From positions 15,323,013-15,387,012 of the forward strand of contig JARWKL010000007.1 in NCBI GenBank assembly GCA_029961685.1: a DNA stretch of 64,000 nt, in the 5' to 3' direction. Origin of the DNA: Aristolochia californica (lineage: Eukaryota > Streptophyta > Magnoliopsida > Piperales > Aristolochiaceae). The position numbers and the translations under genes are program-made. Of this stretch, positions 1-11,961 are shown one piece after another; positions within the stretch are counted from its first letter, which is position 1; every line of letters begins with the position of its first letter. The notes under the pieces are model-generated. The model did no database searches. It saw only the letters and a program-made list of their open reading frames with translations, and had not been told where the DNA came from.

Positions 1-523
1 ATATTTGGATTTAAGAAAAAATTGTACATCTAAAATGGAAGAGCACAATGCACAATTGTAGGGAGAGATAATTCCGAAGAGTCTCTGTAATTTTTAGGGA
101 TTGAAAGCTCTTTTTAGTTTTTATATCTCAGCTTTTGCAATCGTCGGGAAAAATTGGAGGCATAGAATTTTTAATAGAGTGTTGAATTGAAATCCATAAG
201 TCATTTCATACAAAACTATAGCCAGTTACGCATGATAAATCACTTTACAATCATCTATGATTTTTAGATCAAATTTTTGAAAATGGGCAAAATAATGACT
301 TGTTAGACTCGGGTAAATATCCCACCGCACGTTCACATGAGAATTTAATGAGCGTTTGTTATTCTCTTTAAAAGCTTTGGATCCATAGGTCATTTGAATC
401 TTAAATATGTTTCAAGCATGCATATCCATTTTAAAAACATGTGAAATTCCAAGATTAATAGGGTTGGACTAATGGAATTTCCCAAACTTGGATAACAAAA
501 CTTTTGTGTTCATTTGTGGTGTG
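1..523 (+). repeat. Partial C monomer at window edge
   Basis: The first 523 bases are the 3' four-fifths of a C monomer: 'caattgtaggg', 'gctctttttagt', 'gatcaaatttttg', 'atgacttgttagac' and an end in 'attaatagggttgg'. A short deletion removes the 'agaaaaaatctccttcatgt' stretch near 440. The array therefore continues beyond the left edge. Confidence 0.9.
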
Positions 524-2544
524 TGAATAGATATTTTTTATTTACATTAGTTATTATTTTAAATATTTTCCACACATCAACTATAAAATTTTTATTTTGT
601 GGTGATCTTTCTTGTCTTTTTTGTTTACGGGATGAAGGGGGAGCGAAAACTTAAAGTTCTAATTTAGGAAAAAAGTGTACATCTAAAATGGAAATGCACA
701 ATGCACAAATTTAGAGAGAGATATTTCCAAAGAGTGTCTATATGTTTTAGGGATCGTATGCACTCTTTCGTTTTTGTATCTAAGGTTTTGCAATCGGCGA
801 GAAACGGGGGAGCCGGGCGATTTTTAACTGAGTGTTGACTTCAAATCCATAAGCCATTTCTTAAAAAAATATAGCCCGTTACACAAGACAAATCACTTTA
901 CAATCATCTATGATTGTTAGCACAACTTTTTGAATATGGGCAAAATAATGGCTTGTTTGACTCGGGCAAATATCCCACCGCAAGTTCACTTGAGAATTTA
1001 ATGAGCGTTTGTTACTCTTTAAAAGCTTTGGATCCATAGGTCATTTGAATCTTTAACATGTTTTTGGCATGCATATCCATTTTGAAAACATGTGTAGAAA
1101 AAATCTCCTGCACGTAAAATTCCAAGATATTAGTTTTGGACTAGTGGAATTTCCCAAACTTGGATAACAAAACTTTTGTGTTCATTTGTGATGTGTGAAT
1201 AAATTTTCTTCATTTACTTTTTTTATTGTTTTAAACTTTTTCCGTACATCAACTATGAAATTATCATTTTTCTGTGATCTATTTGCCTTTTTTGTTTACG
1301 GGATGAAGGGAGAACGAAATACTCGAAGTTTTGATTTAAGAAAAATGTGTACATCTAAAACGGAAATGCACAATGCACATATGTAGAGAGAGATAATTCC
1401 AAAGAGTGTCTGTAATTTTTAGGGATTGTAAGCACCTTTTCTTTTTTATATCTCTGGTTTTGCAATCATCGGGAAAAATGGGTTGCGGAGGATTTTTAAC
1501 TGAGTGTTGAATTGCAGTCCATAAGTCATTTCATACAAAAATATAACCCGTTATGCATGATAAATCACATTAAAATCATCTATGATTAATTATGTCAGCT
1601 TTTTGCAAATGGGCAAAATAATGGCATGTTTGACTCGGGTAAATATCCCACCGCAAGTTCACTTGAGAATTTAATGAGCATTTTTTATTCTCTTTAAAAG
1701 CTTTGCATCCATAGCTCACTTGCATCTTTAACATGTTTCAAAAATGTATATCCATTTTCAAAACATGTGTGGATGAAATCTCTTTCTTGCAAAATTCCAA
1801 GCTATTAGGGTTAAACTAGTGGAATTTCCCAAAATTGGATAACAAAACTTTTGTGTTCATTTGTGTTGGGTGAATAAATTTTCTAGATATATATTTGTTA
1901 TTGTTTTAAATTTTTTCCATACATCAACGATAAAATTTTCACTTTGTTGTAAGCTTTTTGCCTTGTTTTTTTTCGGGACGAAGGGAGAGCGAAAAGTAAA
2001 AGTTTTGATTTAAGAAAAAAGTGTACATCTAAAATGGAAAAGCACAATGCAAAAATGTAGGGAGAGATAGTTCCAAAGAGTGTTTTTAATTTTTAGGGAT
2101 TGTAAGCTCTTTTTAGTTTTTATATCTCAGGTTTTGCAATCGTCAGTAAAAATTGGTGACAGAGGATTTTTAACTGAGTGTTAAATTGCAATCCATAAGT
2201 GTTTTCATACAAAAATATAGCCCGTTACGCATGATAAATCACTTTACAATCATCTATGATTGTTAGATCAAATTTTTGAAAATGGGCAAAATAAAGTCTT
2301 GTTAGACTCGGGTAAATATCCCACCGCACGTTCACTTGAGAATTTAATGAGCATTTGTTATTCTCTTAAAAAGCTTTGGATCCATAGGTCATTTGAATCT
2401 TTAACATGTTTCAAGCATGCATATCCATTTTTAAAACATGTATAGAAAAAATCTCCTTCATGTAAAATTCCAAGCTTAATTGGGTTGGACTAAATGAATT
2501 TCCCAAACTTGGATAAAAAAACTTTTGTGTTCTTTTGTGGTGTG
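524..2544 (+). repeat. HOR trimer A(524)-B(1196)-C(1871)
   Basis: A regular trimer of 2,021 bp. The B copy has the uncommon 'aaattatcatttttctgtg' in place of 'aaattttcattttgctgtg', and 'ggagaacgaaatactcg'. The tail of A has the rare 'ccgttacacaagacaaatc'. Both rarities recur together near 15 kb (see duplication 760-3660). Confidence 0.92.
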
Positions 2545-3660
2545 TGAATAGATATTTTTTATTTACATTAGTTATTATTTTAAATATTTTCCACACAACA
2601 ACTATAAAATTTTTATTTTGTTGTGATCTATTTTGCCTTTTTTGTTTACGGGATGAAGGGGGAGCGAAAACTCAAAGTTCTGATTTAAGAAAAATGTGTA
2701 CATCTAAAATGGAAATGCATAATGCACAAATGTAGAGAGAGATATTTCCAAAGAGTGTCCGTATGTTTTAGGGATCGTATGCACTCTTTCGTATTAATAT
2801 CTAAGGTTTTGCAATCGTCGGGAAACGGTGGAGGCCGGTGATTTTTAACTGTGTGTTGACTTCAAATCCTTATGTCATTTCTTAAAAAAATATAGCCCGT
2901 TACGCATGACAAATCACTTTACAATCATCTATGATTTTTAGCTCAACTTTTTGAATATGGGCAAAATAATGGCTTGTTTGACTCGGGCAAATATCCCACC
3001 GCACGTTCACTTGAGAATTTAATGAGCGTTTGTTATTCTCTTTAAAAGCTTTGGATCCATAGGTCATTTGAATCTTTAACATGTTTCTCGCATGCATATC
3101 CATTTTTAAAACATGTGTAGAAAAAATCTCCATCATGTAAAATTCCGAGATATTAGTTTTGGACTTGTGGAATTTCCAAATCTTGGATCACAAAAATTTT
3201 GAGTTCATTTGTGGTGTGTGAATAAATTTTCTTCATTTGATTTTTTTATTTTTTAAACATTTTCCGTACATCAACTATGAAATTTTCATTTTGCTGATAT
3301 CTATTTGCCATTTTTATTTACTGGATGAAGGGAGAGCGAAAAACTCGAAGTTTTGATTTAAGAAAAATGTGTACATCTAAACGGAAATGCACAATGCACA
3401 TATGTAGAGAGAGATAATTCCAAAGAGTGTCTGTAATTTTTAGGGATTGTAAGCACCTTTTCGTTTTTATATCTCAGGTTTTGCAATCGTCGGGAAAAAT
3501 GGGTTGCGGAGGATTTTTAACTGAGTGTTGAATAGAAATCCATAAGTCATTCCATACAAAAATATAGCCCGTTATGCATGATAAATCACATTACAATCAT
3601 CTATGATTAATTATGTCAGCTTTTTGCAAATGGGCAAAATAATGGCATGTTTGACTCGGG
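760..3660 (+). repeat. Segmental duplication, copy 1 (partner 14890-17790)
   Basis: About 2.9 kb spanning the end of A, then B, C, A and most of B, repeated 14,132 bp downstream. Shared rare variants include 'ttacacaagacaaatc', 'ttgttactctt', 'aaattatcatttttctgtg', 'tgcagtccataag', 'ttttttttcgggacg', 'cacacaacaac', 'gctgatatctatttgcc' and 'tctaaacggaaatg'. Similarity fades on both sides. Limits are good to roughly 100 bp. Confidence 0.87.
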
Positions 3661-4565
3661 TAAATATCCCACCGCAAGTTCACTTGAGAATTTAATGAGC
3701 GTTTGTTATTCTCTTTAAAAGCTTTGCATCCATAGCTCACTTGCATATTTAACATGTTTCAAACATGCATATGTATTTTTAAAACATGTGTGGATGAAAT
3801 CTCTTTCTCTCAAAATTCCAAGCTATTAGGGTTAAACTAGTGGAATTTCCCAAAATTGGATAACAAAACTTTTGTGTTCATTTGTGTTGGGTGAATAAAT
3901 TTTCTTTATTTATATTTGTTATTTTTTTAAATATTTTCCATACATCAACTAAAAAATTTTCATTTTGTTGTAAGCTTTTTGCCTTGTTTGTTTTTAGGAT
4001 GAAGGGAGAGCGAAAAGTCAAAGTTTTGATTTAAGAAAAAAGTGTACATCTAAAATGGAAAAGCACAATGCACAATTGTAGGGAGAGATAATTCCAAAGT
4101 GTGTTTGTAATTTTTAGGGATTGTAAGCTCTTTTTAGTTTTTATATCTCTGGTTTTGCAATCGTCAGGAAAAATTGGTGGCAGAGGATTTTTAACTGAGT
4201 GTTGAATTGCAATCCATAGGTCATTTCATAATAAAATATAGCCCGTTACGCATGATAAATCACTTTACAATCATCTACGATTGTTAGATCAAATTTTTGA
4301 AAATGGGCAAAATAATGACTTGTTAGACTCGGGTAAATATCCAACTGCACGTTCTCTTTAGAATTTAATGAGCGTTTGTTATTCTCTTTAAAATCTTTGG
4401 ATCCATAGGTCTTTTGAATCTTTAACATGTTTCAAGCATGCATATCCATTTTTAAAACATGTGTAGAAAAAATCTCCTTCATGTAAAATTCCAAGCTTAA
4501 TAGGGTTGGACTAATGGAATTTCCCAAACTTGGATAATAAAACTTTTGTGTTCATTTGTGGTGTG
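2545..4565 (+). repeat. HOR trimer A(2545)-B(3219)-C(3892)
   Basis: A regular trimer of 2,021 bp. The A copy reads 'cacacaacaac' and 'gatctattttgcc'. The B copy reads 'gctgatatctatttgcc' and 'tttatttactgg', and carries 'tctaaacggaaatg' and 'gaatagaaatcc', all shared with the B copy at 17350. The C copy has 'ctctcaaaattcc' upstream of its landmark and 'ccaactgcacg' in its 3' half. Confidence 0.92.
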
Positions 4566-5893
4566 TGAATAGATATCTTTTATTTACATAAGTTATTATT
4601 TTAAATATTTTCCACACATCAACTATAAAATTTTTATTTTGTTGTCATCTTTTTTGCCTTTTTTGTTTACGGGATGAAGGGGGAGTGAAAACTCAAAGTT
4701 CTGGTTTAAGAAAAAATTGTACATCTAAAATGGAAATGACAATGCACAATTGCAGAGAGAGATATTTCCAAAGACTGTCTGTATGTTTTAGGGATTGTAT
4801 GCACTCTTTCGTTTTTATATCTAAGGTTTTTCAATCGTCGGGAAACAGGGGAGGCGGGCGATTTTTAACTGAGTGTTGACTTCAAATCCATAAGCCATTT
4901 CTTACAAAAATAAAGCCCGTTACGCATGACAAATCACTTTACAATCATCTATGATTGTTAGCTCAAATTTTTGAATATGGGAAAAATAATGGTTTATTTG
5001 ACTTGGGCAAATATCCCACCGCACGTTCACTTGAGAATTTAATGAGTTTTTGTTATTCTCTTTAAAAGCATTGGATCCATAGGTCATTTCAATCTTTAAC
5101 ATGTTTCTGGCATGCATATCCCTTTTTAAAACATGTGTAATAAAAATCTCCTTCATGTAAAATTCCAAGATATTAGCTTTGGACTAGTGGAATTTCCCAA
5201 ACTTGGATAACAAAACTTTTGTGTTCATTTGTGGTGTGTGAATAAATTTTCTTCATTTAATTTTTTTATTGTTTTAAACTTTTTCCGTACATCAACTATG
5301 AAATTTTCATTTTCTGTGATCTATTTACCTTTTTTGTTTACGGGATGAAGGAAGAGCGAAAAACTCGAAGTTTTGATTTAAGAAAAATGTGTACATCTAA
5401 AACGGAAATGCACATTGCACATATGTAGAGAGAGATAATTCCAAAGAGTGTCTGTAATTTTTAGGGATTGTAAGCACCTTTTCGTTTTTATATCTCAGCT
5501 TTTGCAATCGTCGGGAAAAATGGGTTGCGGAGGATTTTTAACTGAGTGTTGAATTGCTATCCATAAGTCATTTCATACAAAAATATAGCCCGTTACGCAT
5601 GATAAATCACTTTACAATCATCTATGATTGTTAGATCAAATTTTTGAAAATGGGCAAAATAATGACTTGTTAGACTCGGGTAAATATCCCACCGGACGTT
5701 CACTTGAGAATTTGATGAGTGTTTGTTATTCTCTTTAAAAGCTTTGGATCCATAAGGTCATTTGAATCTTTAACATGTTTCAAGCATGCATATCCATTTT
5801 TAAAACATGTGTAAAATACCAAGCTTAATAGGGTTGGACTAATGGAATTTCCCAAACTTGGATAACAAAACTTTTGTGTTCAATTGTGGTGTG
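4566..5893 (+). repeat. A(4566) plus B-to-C chimera (5239)
   Basis: The monomer starting at 5239 is B through 'gggttgcggagg' (about 5535) and C from 'atcactttacaatc' (about 5609) onward, ending 'aagcttaatagggttgg'. The exchange therefore lies at about 5535-5609. The result is that A follows directly, skipping one monomer. A 20-bp deletion near 5812 removes 'agaaaaaatctccttcatgt', shortening the chimera to 655 bp. The A copy has 'aaatgacaatgcacaattgc'. Confidence 0.9.
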
Positions 5894-6568
5894 TGAATAG
5901 ATATTTTTTATTTACATTAGTTATTATTTTACATATTTTCGACACATCAACTATAAAATTTTTATTTTGTTGTGATCTTTTTTGCCGTTTTTGTTTACGA
6001 GATGAAGGGGGAGCGAAAACTCATAGTTTTGATTTAAGAAAAAAGTGTACATCTAAAATGGAAATGACAATGGACAAACGTAGAGAGAGATATTTCCAAA
6101 GAGTGTCTGTATGTTTTAGGGATCGTATGCACTCTTTCATTTTTATATTTAAGGTTTTGCAATCTTCGGGAAACGAAGGAGGCAGGCGATTTTTAACTGA
6201 CTGTTGACTTCAAATCCATAAGCCATTTCTTACAAAAATAAAGCCCGTTACGCATGACAAATCACTTTACAATCGTCTATGATTGTTAGCTCAACTTTTT
6301 GAATATGGGCAAAATAATGGCTTGTTTGACTCGGGCAAATATCCCACCGCACATTCACTTGAGAATTTAATGAGTTTTTGTTATTCTCTTTAAAAGCTTT
6401 GGATCCATAAGGTCATTTGAATCTTTAACATGTTTCAAGCATGCATATCCATTTTTAAAACATGTGTAGAAAAAATCTCCTTCATGTAAAATACCAAGCT
6501 TAATAAGGTTGGACTAATGGAATTTCCCAAACTTGGATAACAAAACTTTTGTGTTCAATTGTGGTGTG
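5894..6568 (+). repeat. A-to-C chimeric monomer
   Basis: Starts as A with 'ttttcgacacatc' and 'gccgtttttg', is still A at 'atggcttgtttgactcgggc' (about 6318-6337), and is C from 'ttcaagcatgc' (about 6433) to the end. The following A monomer shares its private variants, so this is one side of a local tandem duplication. The rare 'ccataaggtcattt' occurs near 5752 and again near 6407 and nowhere else I saw. Confidence 0.9.
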
Positions 6569-8591
6569 TGAATAGATATGTTTTATTTACATTAGTTATT
6601 ATTTTAAATATTTTCGACACATCAACTATAAAATTTTTATTTTGTTGTGATCTTTTTTGCCGTTTTTGTTTACGGGATGAAGGGGGAGTGAAAACTCATA
6701 GTTTTGATTTAAGAAAAAAGTGTACATCTAAAATGGAAATGACAATGCACAAACGTAGAGAGAGATATTTCCAAAGAGTGTCTGTATGTTTTAGGGATCG
6801 TATGCACTCTTTCATTTTTATATTTGAGGTTTTGCAATCTTCGGGAAACGGAGGAGGCAGGCGATTTTTAACTGACTGTTGACTTCAAATCCATAAGCCA
6901 TTTCTTACAAAAATAAAGCCCGTTACGCATGACAAATTACTTTACAATCGTCTATGATTGTTAGCTCAACTTTTTGAATATGGGCAAAATAATGGCTTGT
7001 TTGACTCGGGCAAATATCCCACCGCACGTTCACTTGAGAATTTAATGAGTATTTGTTATTCTCTTTAAAATCTTTGGATCCATAGGTAATTTGAATCTTT
7101 AACATGTTACTGGCATGCATATCCATTTTTAAAACATGTGTAGGAAAAATCTTCTTCATGTAAAATTCCAAGATATTAGTTTTGGACTAGTCGAATTTCC
7201 CAAACATGGATAACAAAAAATTTGTGTTCATTTGTGGTGTGTGAATAAATTTTCTTCATTTAATTTTTTTATTGTTTTAAACTTTTTCCGTACACCACCT
7301 ATGAAATTTTCATTTTGTTGTGTTCTATTTGCCTTTTTTGTGTACGGGATGAAGGGAGAGCGAAAAACTCGTAGTTTTGATTTAAGAAAAATGTGTGCAT
7401 CTAAAACAGAAATGCACATTGCACATATGTAGAGAGAGATAATTCCAAAGAGTGTTTGTAATTTTTAGGGATTGTAAGCACATTTTCGTTTTTATATCTC
7501 ACGTTTTGCAATCGTCGGGAAAAATGGGTTTCGGAGGATTTTTAATTGAGTGTTGAATTGCAATCCATAAGTCATTTCATACAAAAATATAGCCCGTTAC
7601 GCATGATAAATCACATTACAATCATCTATGATTAATTATGTCAGCTTTTTGCAAATAGGCAAAATAATGGCATGTTTGACTAGGCAAAATATCCCACCGC
7701 AAGTTCACTTCTGAATTTAATGAGCGTTTTTTATTCTCTTTAAAAGCTTTGCATCCATAGCTCATCTGCATCTTTAACATCTTTCAAACATGCATATCCA
7801 TTTTAAAAACATGTGTCGATGAAATCTCTTTCTACCAAAATTCCAAGCTATTAGGGTTAAACTAGTGGAATTTCCCAAAATTGGATAACAAAACTTTCGT
7901 GTCCATTGGTCTTGGGTGAATAAATTTTATTTATTTATGTTTGTTATTGTTTTAAATTTTTTCCATACATCAACGATAAAATTTTCACTTTGTTGTTAGC
8001 TTTTTTGCCTTGTTTGTGTTCGGGATGAAGGGAGAGCGAAAATTCAAAGTTTTGATTTAAGAAAAAAGTGTACATCTTAAATGGAAAAGCACAATACACA
8101 ATTGTAGGGAGAGATAATTCCAAAGAGTGTCTGTAATTTTTTGGGATTGTAAGCTCTTTTTAGTTTTTACATCTCAGGTTTTGCAATCGTCTGGAAAAAT
8201 TGGTGGTAGAGGATTTTTAACTGAGTGTTGAATTGCAATCTATAAGTCTTTTCATACAAAAATATAGCCTATTACGTATGATAAATCACTTTACAATCAT
8301 CTATGATAGTTAGATCAAATTTTTGAAAATGGGCAAAATAATGACTTGTTAGACTCGGGTAAATATCCCACTGCACGTTCACTTGAGAATTTAATGATCG
8401 TTTGTTATTCTCTTTAAAAGCTTTGCATCCATAGATCATTTGCATCTTTAACATGTTTCAAACATGCATACCCATTTTTAAAACATGTGTGGATGAAATC
8501 TCTTTCTTGCAAAATTCCAAGCTTAATAGGGTTGGTCTAATGGAATTTCCCAAACTTGGATGACAAAACTTTTGTGTTCATTTGTGGTGTG
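6569..8591 (+). repeat. HOR trimer A(6569)-B(7242)-C/B/C(7917)
   Basis: A is nearly the same as the monomer at 5894 in its first half. B reads 'cgtacaccacctatg' and 'gtgtgcatctaaaac'. The C copy contains an internal B tract at about 8419-8516 ('tttgcatccatagatcatttgc', 'tttcaaacatgc', 'gtggatgaaatctctttcttgc') and returns to C at 'aagcttaatagggttgg'. Total length is 2,023 bp. Confidence 0.88.
7620..7633. repeat. Conserved 14-bp dyad in the monomer (B form)
   Basis: In B monomers the equivalent dyad keeps only AATCAT-CT-ATGATT, because the flank is 'taattatg' rather than 'tgttag'. This copy is one of many. The 6-bp core is therefore common to all three subfamilies. Confidence 0.72.
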
Positions 8592-10614
8592 TGAATAGAT
8601 ATTTTTTATTTACATTAGTTATTATTTTAAATATTTTCCACACATCAACTATGAAATTTTTATTTTGTTGTGATCTTTTTTGCCTTTTTTGTTTACGGGA
8701 TGAGGGGAGGTGCGAAATCTCAAAGTTCTGATTTAAGAAAGAAGTGTACATCTAAAATGGAAATGCACAATGCACAAATGTAGAGAGAGATATTTCCAAA
8801 GAGTGTTTGTATGTTTTAGGGATCGGATGCACTCTTTCGTTTTTTTATCAAAGGTTTTACAATCGTCGGGAAATGGGGGAGGCAGGCGATTTTTAACTCA
8901 GTGTTGACATCAAATCCATAAGTCATTTCTTACAAAAATATTGCCCGTTACGCATGACAAATCACTTTACAATCATCTATGATTGTTAGCTGAACTTTTT
9001 TAATATGGGCAAAATAATGGCTTGATTGACTCGGGCAAATATCCCACCGCACGTTCACTAGAGAATTGAATGAGCATTTGCTATTCTCTTTAAAAGCTTT
9101 GGATCCAAAGGTCATTTGAATCTTTAACATGTTTCTGGCATGCATATCCATTTTTAAAACATGTGTAGGAAAAATCTCCTTCATGTAAAATTCCAAGATA
9201 TAGTTTTGGACTAGTCGAATTTCCCAAACATGGATAACAAAAATTTTGAGTTCATTTGTGGTGTGCGAATAAATTATCTTTATTTAATTTTTTTATTGTT
9301 TTAAACTTTTTCCATACATCAACTATGTAATTTTCATTTTGCTGTGATCTATTTGCCTTTTTTGTTTACGGGATGAAGGGAAAGCGAAAAACTCAAAGTT
9401 TTGATTTAAGAAAAATGTGTGCATCTAAAACGGAAATGCACATTGCACATATGTAGAGAGAGATAATTCCAAAGAGTGTCTGTAATTTTTAGGGATTGTA
9501 AGCACCTTTTCGGTTTTATATCTCAGGTTTTGCAATCGTCGGGAAAAATGGGTTGCGGAGGATTTTTAACTGAGTGTTGAATTGCAATTCATAAGTCATT
9601 TCATACAAAAATATAGCCCGTTACGCATGATAAATCACGTTACAATCATCTATGATTAATTATTTCACCTTTTTGCAAAAGGGCAAAATAATGACATGTT
9701 TGACTCGGCTAAATATCCCACCGCAAGTTCACTTCAGAATTTAATGAGCGTTTTTTATTCTCTTTAAAAGCTTTGCATCCATAGCTCATCTGCATCTTTA
9801 ACATCTTTCAAACATGCATACCCATTTTAAAAACATGTGTGGATAAAATCTCTTTCTTAAAAAATTCCAAGCTATTAGGGTTAAACTAGTGGAATTTCCC
9901 AAAATTGGATAACAAAACTATTGTGTTCATTTGTCTTGGGTGAATAAATTTTATTAATTTATATTTATTATTGTTTTAAATTTTTTCCATACATCAACGA
10001 TAAAATTTTCACTTTGTTGTTAGCTTTTTGCCTTGTTTGTGTTAGGGATGAAGGGAGAGCGAAAATTCAAAGTTTTGATTTAAGAAAAAAGTGTACATCT
10101 AAAATGGAAAAGCACAATGCACAATTGTAAGGAGAGATAATTCCAAAGAGTGTCTGTAATTTTTAGGGATTGTAAGCTCTTTTTAGTTTTTATATATCAG
10201 GTTTTCCAATCGTCGGGAAAAATTGGTGGCAGAGGATTTTTAACTGAGTGTTGAATTGCAATCTATAACTCATTTCATACAAAAATATAGCCTGTTACGC
10301 ATGATAAAGCACTTTACAATGATCTATGATTGTTAGATCAAATTTTTGAAAATGGGCAAAATAATGACTTGTTAGACTCGGGTAAATATCCCACTACACG
10401 TTCACTTGAGAATTTGATGAGCGTTTGTTATTTTCTTTAAAAGCTTTGCATCCATAGCTCATTTGCATCTTTAACATGTTTCAAACATGCATACCCATTT
10501 TTAAAACATGTGTCGATGAAATCTCTTTCTTGCAAAATTCCAAGCTTAATAGGGTTGGACTAATGGAATTTCCCAAACTTGGATCAAAAAACTTTTGTGT
10601 TCATTTCTGGTGTA
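8592..10614 (+). repeat. HOR trimer A(8592)-B(9266)-C/B/C(9941)
   Basis: 2,023 bp. A reads 'gaaagaagtgtac' and 'gttgacatcaaatcc', both shared with the A copy at 10615. The B landmark is 'gcgaat' by one substitution; the B copy shares 'gtgtgcatc' and 'cacattgcacat' with B at 7242. The C copy has the same internal B tract as the previous trimer (about 10446-10543), so the two trimers are sister copies. Confidence 0.88.
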
Positions 10615-11961
10615 TGAATAGATATTTTTTATTTACATTAGTTATTTTTTATAATATTTTCCCCATATCAACTATAAAATTTTTATTTTGTTGTGATCTT
10701 TTTTGCCTTTTTTGTTTACGGGATGAAGGGGGGAGCGAAAACTCAAAGTTCTGATTTAAGAAAGAAGTGTACATCTAAAATGGAAATGCACAATGCACAA
10801 ATGTAGAGAGAGATATTTCCAAAGAGTGTCTGTATGTTTTAGGGATCGTATGCACTCTTTCGTTTTTATATCAAAGGTTTTGCAATCGTCGGGAAACGGG
10901 GGAGGCGGGCGATTTTTAACTGATTGTTGACATCAAATCCATAAGTCATTTCTTACAAAAATATTGCCCGTTACGCATGACAAATCACTTTACAATCATC
11001 TATGGTTGTTAGCTCAACTTTTTTAATATGGGCAAAATAATGGCTTGTTTGACTCGGGCAAATATCCCACTGCACGTTCACTTGAGAATTTAATGAGCGT
11101 TCGCTATTCTCTTCAAAAGCTTTGCATCCATAGCTCATTTGCATCTTTAACATGTTTCAAACATGCATATCCCTTTTTAAAAGATGTGTGGATGAAATCT
11201 CTTTCTTGCAAAATTCCAAGCTATTAGGGTTAAACTAGTGGAATTTCCCAAAATTGGATAACCAAACTTTTGTATTCATTTGTGTTGGGTGAATAAATTT
11301 TCCTTATTTATATTTGTTATAGTTTTAAATTTTTTCGATACATGAACTATAAAATTTTCATTTTGTTGTAAGGCTTTTGCCTTGCTTGTTTTCGGGATGA
11401 AGGGAGAGGGAAAAGTCACAGTTTTGATTTAAGAAAAAAGTGTACATCTAAATTAGAAAAGCACATTGCACAATTGTAGGGAGACATAATTCCAAAGAGT
11501 CTCTATAATTTTTAGGGATTGTAAGCTCTATTTAGTTTTTATCTCTCAGCTTCTGCAATCGTCGGGAAAAATTGGAGGTAGAGAATTTTTAACTGAGTGT
11601 TGAATTGCTATCCATAAGTCATTTCATAAAAAAATATAGCCTGTTACGTATGATAAATCACTTTACAATCATCTATGATTTTTAGATCAAATTTTTGAAA
11701 ATGGGCAAAATAATGACTTGTTAGACTCGGGTAAATATCCCACCGCACGTTCACTTGAGAATTTAAATGAGCATCTGTTATTCTCTTTAAAAGCTTTGGA
11801 TCCATAGGTCATTTGAATCTTTAACAAGTTTCAAGCGTACATATCCATTTTTAAAACATGTGTAGAAAAAATCTCCTTCATGTAAAATTCCAAGCTTAAT
11901 AGGGTTGGACTAATGGAATTTCCCAAACTTGGATTACAAAATTGTGTTCATTTCTGGTGTG
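10615..11961 (+). repeat. A-to-B chimera (10615) plus C(11290)
   Basis: The first monomer is A through 'gactcgggcaaatatcccac' (about 11070) and B from 'tttgcatccatagc' (about 11121), ending 'ctattagggttaaactag'. The next monomer is therefore C, and one monomer is missing from the A-B-C order. The C copy has 'aaattagaaaagcac' and a degraded 'cctgttacgtatg'. Confidence 0.9.

Noticed and set aside
5884..6882. Two near-identical 107-codon frames in tandem that could look like a duplicated gene
   Set aside because: They lie in the duplicated A monomer pair (5894 and 6569), and the frames are extended versions of the frame present in other A copies.
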